A stretch of DNA of 64,000 bases from an uncultured Alphaproteobacteria bacterium. GTDB lineage: Bacteria > Pseudomonadota > Alphaproteobacteria > RF32 > CAG-239. Both the position numbers and the translations under genes were made by a program. Location: contig CAKQUE010000002.1 of NCBI GenBank assembly GCA_934277435.1, positions 66,866 to 130,865 of the forward strand. Reading direction: 5' to 3'. The notes beneath the pieces are model-generated. The model was not told the DNA's origin and did not search any database. It worked only from the letters and a program-made list of their open reading frames with translations. Positions 61,134 to 64,000 of the stretch are shown here, one piece after another (the stretch's first letter is position 1; each line of letters begins with the position of its first letter).

Positions 61134-61622
61134 ATGAAATGTCCATTTTGCGGTTGTGAAGAAACACAGGTTAAAGATTCCCGCAACACTGAAGACAACA
61201 CTTCGGTGCGCCGCCGCCGTGAATGTCCTGAATGCGGCTCGCGTTTCACCACATTTGAGCGAGTGCAGCTAAGAGAGCTTATTGTGGTTAAACGCAATGG
61301 TGACCGCACGGAATTTGACCGTGACAAACTTGAGCGTTCTATCGCCCTCGCCGTTCGTAAGCGACCTATTTCTGCCGAACGGGTAGAAAAAATTGTTACT
61401 TCTCTGCAGCGCAAGTTTGAAAGCTCCGGCGAAACGGAAATCACTACCGAACAAATAGGTCAAAGCGTTATGGAAGTGTTGGCAAACTTGGATAATATTG
61501 CCTATATTCGTTTTGCATCAGTATACAAAGACTTCCGGTCTTTAAAAGATTTAGAAGATTTTGTGGCGACAATCGAAAAATTAACTAATCACGAAGACCC
61601 TAAATTTATTGAGGAAAACTAA
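61134..61622 (+). CDS. nrdR: Transcriptional repressor NrdR
   Basis: 162 aa. Zinc ribbon MKCPFCGCEETQVKDSRNTE with a second Cys pair in ECPECGSRF, then the ATP-cone domain (VVKRNGDRTEFDRDKLERSI). It represses ribonucleotide reductase genes in response to dATP/ATP. The ATG directly follows the murF stop. In many bacteria it lies near ribD or nusB; here nusB follows. Confidence 0.96.
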   Translation: MKCPFCGCEETQVKDSRNTEDNTSVRRRRECPECGSRFTTFERVQLRELIVVKRNGDRTEFDRDKLERSIALAVRKRPISAERVEKIVTSLQRKFESSGETEITTEQIGQSVMEVLANLDNIAYIRFASVYKDFRSLKDLEDFVATIEKLTNHEDPKFIEEN

Positions 61623-61623
61623 A

Positions 61624-62112
61624 ATGTCTAAATTTGTTTCAGAAAAAATCAAAATGAAATCAGGCGCGCGCTTGGCCGCCGTACAGGCTAACTACATGAT
61701 TGCCTTTAGCCAGCTGCCGGTTGATGAGGTTATTCAAGACTTTGTACAAGGAAAAGTCGGTCGCTTTGTGATTGATGACAGCGAAAGCGAAGATAAAGAA
61801 AATATGGTTGAAGTCGGCCCGATTGATAAGGAATATTTTGAAAAATTAGTGCGAGGCATTCAATCTCGCAAAGAAGATTTGGAAAAGTCTCTTAACGCTT
61901 ATTTGCGCGGCGAATGGTCATATGACCGTATGAACGGTATTATGCAAGCGTTGCTGCTGACAGCCGTTTATGAACTGACTGCCAACACTTCGGTAGATAC
62001 TAAAGTTCTTATTCAAGAATACGTTGATTTGGCGTATGCTTTCTTTACAAAAAATGAGCCGAAAATGGTAAATGCCCTGCTCGACCAAATTGCCCACGCG
62101 GTTAGAAACTAA
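61624..62112 (+). CDS. nusB: Transcription antitermination factor NusB
   Basis: 162 aa from ATG 61624 with GAGGAAAAC upstream; the frame before it overlaps nrdR. All-helical protein with KSGARLAAVQANYMIAFSQL near the start and LLLTAVYELTANTSVDTKVL then IQEYVDLAYAFF, the typical NusB core. It joins the rRNA antitermination complex with NusE. The central acidic insert (DDSESEDKENMVEV) is longer than usual. Confidence 0.9.
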   Translation: MSKFVSEKIKMKSGARLAAVQANYMIAFSQLPVDEVIQDFVQGKVGRFVIDDSESEDKENMVEVGPIDKEYFEKLVRGIQSRKEDLEKSLNAYLRGEWSYDRMNGIMQALLLTAVYELTANTSVDTKVLIQEYVDLAYAFFTKNEPKMVNALLDQIAHAVRN

Positions 62113-62128
62113 ATATAAAAGGAATGAA

Positions 62129-62683
62129 ATGGCTGTTTTAAAATTATATACTTATCCCAATGAAATTTTGCGCAAACAATGTCGTAAGGTAGAAAAAGTT
62201 GACGATGAAATGCGCCGCTTTCTAGACGATATGCTGGAAACAATGTATGCCGATAAAGGAGTTGGCTTGGCTGCTCCGCAAGTTGGTTCGGATAAGCGTG
62301 TGATTGTGATAGACCCCAACCCAAGCGATGAAGATTTATCTGCCCGCCGCCCGATGTATTTAGTAAATCCTGAAATTATCTGGAAATCGGAAGAAACCGT
62401 TATCTTTTGCGAAGGGTGTCTTTCCCTGCCGAATCAAAGCGCTGATGTAGAGCGTCATGAAAAAGTACGTGTGCGCTATGTTGACTATAACGGCAAAGAG
62501 CAAGAGATTTTGGCTGATGACTTTTTAGCTATTATCTTACAACACGAAATAGACCATCTGGACGGCATTTTATACATTGACCACTTGAGCCGCCTCAAAC
62601 GCAGCCGTCTGTTGAAAAAACTAGATAAATATTATGAAGACAAAGCCAGAGAAGCGGAACAAGAAAATAACAAAAAACAGTGA
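62129..62683 (+). CDS. def: Peptide deformylase
   Basis: 184 aa from ATG 62129 (AAGGAATG upstream). Three family motifs: GVGLAAPQVG, EGCLSLP and QHEIDHLDG, which supply the metal-binding Cys and two His and the catalytic Glu. It removes the formyl group from nascent proteins. The in-frame extension to 62072 overlaps nusB. It ends the hydrogenase-murF-nrdR-nusB-def run. The stop lies within the terminator stem. Confidence 0.97.
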   Translation: MAVLKLYTYPNEILRKQCRKVEKVDDEMRRFLDDMLETMYADKGVGLAAPQVGSDKRVIVIDPNPSDEDLSARRPMYLVNPEIIWKSEETVIFCEGCLSLPNQSADVERHEKVRVRYVDYNGKEQEILADDFLAIILQHEIDHLDGILYIDHLSRLKRSRLLKKLDKYYEDKAREAEQENNKKQ

Positions 62684-62707
62684 AGTCCTAACGATTTCAC
62701 TGTTTTT
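62672..62707. terminator. Bidirectional terminator at the end of def
   Basis: AAAAAACAGTGAA / TTTCACTGTTTTTT around GTCCTAACGA; the def stop codon is within it. Confidence 0.9.
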
Positions 62708-62714
62708 TATATCA

Positions 62715-63161
62715 TCAAAGTATCATTGTTTTCCAAAATCCCCAAATCACTTCAAAAGGAGCCTCATTTCCAATCAATGGAAACATAAGCCAAAGTGTTA
62801 TAACTACAGGCGAATATCTGAAAGTTACATAATTTTCCAGATACTCCTTAAAAGCAGAATCTCTTTTATCTTTAACGATATTTAAAGCATTCTTAGTCCA
62901 AATATCAAGATTATATGAAGCTAAAATTTTTTGAGTCTTATAATATACATCAAAATTTTCTTCCTTAATAGCATATAACTTATCATACACTTCAGAATAA
63001 AGCTCATATTTTTCAATTTTTTCCAATTCTGATGCCCAAAATGGAACGCCGACGCACGACAGAAAAAGCGTAATTCCTAAAGCAATGGTGGGATTAAATA
63101 ATAATGGTACACCTATAGCTATTAACCATAAGACACCAAAAACATATACATACTTTTTCAT
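62715..63161 (-). CDS. Membrane protein of unknown function (148 aa)
   Basis: Two N-terminal hydrophobic segments (about residues 4-20 and 25-45), a Lys/Glu/Tyr-rich cytosolic helical stretch of about 65 residues (EKIEKYELYSEVYDKLYAIK), and a C-terminal hydrophobic run (VVITLWLMFPLIG). No ribosome binding site; the bases AATGT precede the ATG. The promoter block TTGACA-N30-AGAGTTA is at 63196-63238. It belongs with the genes at 12098 and 63296 by promoter type and membrane nature. No family is recognised. Confidence 0.65.
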   Translation of the reverse strand: MKKYVYVFGVLWLIAIGVPLLFNPTIALGITLFLSCVGVPFWASELEKIEKYELYSEVYDKLYAIKEENFDVYYKTQKILASYNLDIWTKNALNIVKDKRDSAFKEYLENYVTFRYSPVVITLWLMFPLIGNEAPFEVIWGFWKTMIL

Positions 63162-63195
63162 ACATTTAATAATTTAAGTAAAACATAAAAATAAT

Positions 63196-63238
63196 TAACT
63201 CTAAGAGAAGTATAATACTGCCGCCACATTTCTGTCAA
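63196..63238 (-). promoter_or_regulatory. TTGACA-N30-AGAGTTA promoter block
   Basis: TTGACA (63238-63233) with TATACT 18 bases later and AGAGTTA (63202-63196) exactly 30 bases after TTGACA; ATTATTTTTATG follows. Confidence 0.75.
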
Positions 63239-63249
63239 TAATTTTACAC

Positions 63250-63291
63250 AAAAAAAAGATTTATCCGTTTAACAGATAAACCTTTTTTCAT
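63250..63291 (-). terminator. Terminator of the gene at 63296
   Basis: AAAAGATTTATCCG / CAGATAAACCTTTTTT stem (minus strand), T-run TTTTTTTGTG. Confidence 0.8.
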
Positions 63292-63295
63292 CATA

Positions 63296-63691
63296 TTATA
63301 CTAAATATATCAACTCGAGTAACAAGCCGCAAATCAACGTTGAGATAATAAAACTCAACATTACAGGTACAGGACTTAACTCTTCTGTAAGCTGTTCTGT
63401 AGGTTCATAATTTTCAAAACCGTTGTTGCAACTACAAACATCTCCATTTAAATCGGATACGTAGTGGTGTTTTTTTGCTTGTTCAGATTTTTGATTATCA
63501 CTTGCGTCTTTTTTCAATTTTACGTTTTTGGAAAAACAAACATCACTAAAATATTTGGTCAAATACGCATTGGCAAAAAACCAAAGTGCAGCAATTACCA
63601 GAGAGGCCCAAAGTTTCCAGCATATCATAATGCATAAACCACTTATAGCCGCAAACACAAGAACAATACCGACTAGATTTTTTAACTTCAT
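63296..63691 (-). CDS. Membrane protein of unknown function (131 aa)
   Basis: Two N-terminal hydrophobic segments (about residues 5-22 and 26-44) and one at the C terminus (VMLSFIISTLICGLLLELIY). Between them is a polar loop with Cys and His (KKHHYVSDLNGDVCSCNNGF). No ribosome binding site; ATCTT precedes ATG. Promoter block at 63728-63770 and own terminator. Same class as the genes at 12098 and 62715. No family is recognised. Confidence 0.65.
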   Translation of the reverse strand: MKLKNLVGIVLVFAAISGLCIMICWKLWASLVIAALWFFANAYLTKYFSDVCFSKNVKLKKDASDNQKSEQAKKHHYVSDLNGDVCSCNNGFENYEPTEQLTEELSPVPVMLSFIISTLICGLLLELIYLV

Positions 63692-63727
63692 AAGATAAAA
63701 AAATAATTAAACTCACATAAAAATAAC

Positions 63728-63770
63728 TAACTCTGTACAAATTTTAATACAATAATCACATATTTGTCAA
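63728..63770 (-). promoter_or_regulatory. TTGACA-N30-AGAGTTA promoter block
   Basis: TTGACA (63770-63765), TTAAAA 17 bases later, AGAGTTA (63734-63728) exactly 30 bases after TTGACA; GTTATTTTTATG follows, as at 63196. Confidence 0.75.
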
Positions 63771-63894
63771 GTTTTTTATCAGATTCCGAAATTATTTAGT
63801 GTTGCCTGCATAAATATTATTGAAAAATTACAATAATGGTGTATTATATTTTTTAGTGTTAAATAATTAAGTTATAATTTTAATCCGTATTATT

Positions 63895-64000
63895 ATGAAA
63901 GGTAAAGTTAAAACCATCGGTTTTGTGGTTGGTGTAGATTGCGCTAATCAGCCTATTGTTGTGGAGCATCATCTTGTTTCTGATACAAAAGAAATGGATG
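63895..64000 (+). CDS. Protein of unknown function, N-terminal part (cut by window)
   Basis: MKGKVKTIGFVVGVDCANQP then IVVEHHLVSDTKEMD up to the window edge. No signal peptide. AT-rich leader ending in TATT before ATG, no ribosome binding site; upstream TTGAAA and TTATAT boxes. It fits the SD-less class. Too little is visible to assign a family. Confidence 0.55.
   Translation, partial: MKGKVKTIGFVVGVDCANQPIVVEHHLVSDTKEMD

Overview
The window reads as a low-GC, gene-dense alphaproteobacterial chromosome, probably from an anaerobic, fermentative, host- or gut-associated lineage. Evidence for Alphaproteobacteria is gene order: lspA, a DUF3035-like lipoprotein and an M16 peptidase at the left edge, and a SPOR-domain protein, nagZ and a TatA/B-like protein near 47-50 kb. 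Evidence for an anaerobic lifestyle is a [FeFe]-hydrogenase at 58.4 kb and a pyruvoyl arginine decarboxylase with its antiporter. No rRNA, CRISPR array, prophage or insertion sequence was seen. The only RNA gene of a known family is one tRNA-Leu(GAG).

Layout. 0-2 kb: cell envelope (M16 peptidase, lipoprotein, lspA) and corA. 2-4 kb: an unknown lipoprotein, a 51-aa protein, an esterase and a 58-aa membrane protein. 4.3-6.5 kb: a Chlamydia-like arginine/agmatine acid-resistance pair behind a leader that can be drawn as a pseudoknot. 6.6-12 kb: TPR protein, DUF58/MoxR pair, UvrD helicase. 12-20 kb: gyrA and lon, each next to an unknown gene. 20-24.5 kb: two envelope proteins, DUF1294, DUF4139 and a tandem repeat array. 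24.5-30.6 kb: proS, pheT, pheS, rplT, rpmI. 30.8-34.9 kb: unknown secreted protein, class-I glutamine amidotransferase-like hydrolase, ferritin-like protein, rpe-phoB. 34.9-38.6 kb: a 1132-aa effector-like protein with an ADP-ribosyltransferase-like segment, and a small partner. 38.7-49.6 kb: MATE pump with an attenuator-like leader, ABC exporter, M20 peptidase, SH3 protein, xerC, rpmG, S41 protease, exonuclease III, SPOR, nagZ, TatA-like. 49.7-54.6 kb: structured leader plus pilin-like protein, pgk, gap, leucyl aminopeptidase. 54.7-57.6 kb: an HNH-like nuclease with a SUKH-like partner, then tsaC. 57.7-62.7 kb: a small membrane protein, a possible non-coding RNA, and the hydrogenase-murF-nrdR-nusB-def cluster. 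62.7-64 kb: three unknown genes, the last cut by the window.

A pattern crosses these regions. Nine scattered genes of unknown function lack a Shine-Dalgarno sequence, while almost every other gene has one. They have AT-rich leaders ending in T before ATG, mostly sit alone, and several have strong TTGACA promoters and their own terminators. In three of them TTGACA is followed exactly 30 bp later by AGAGTTA. Other unexplained structure includes leaders before the arginine decarboxylase, the MATE pump and the pilin, a dispersed ACCGG...CCGGT hairpin family, and two candidate toxin or effector loci.
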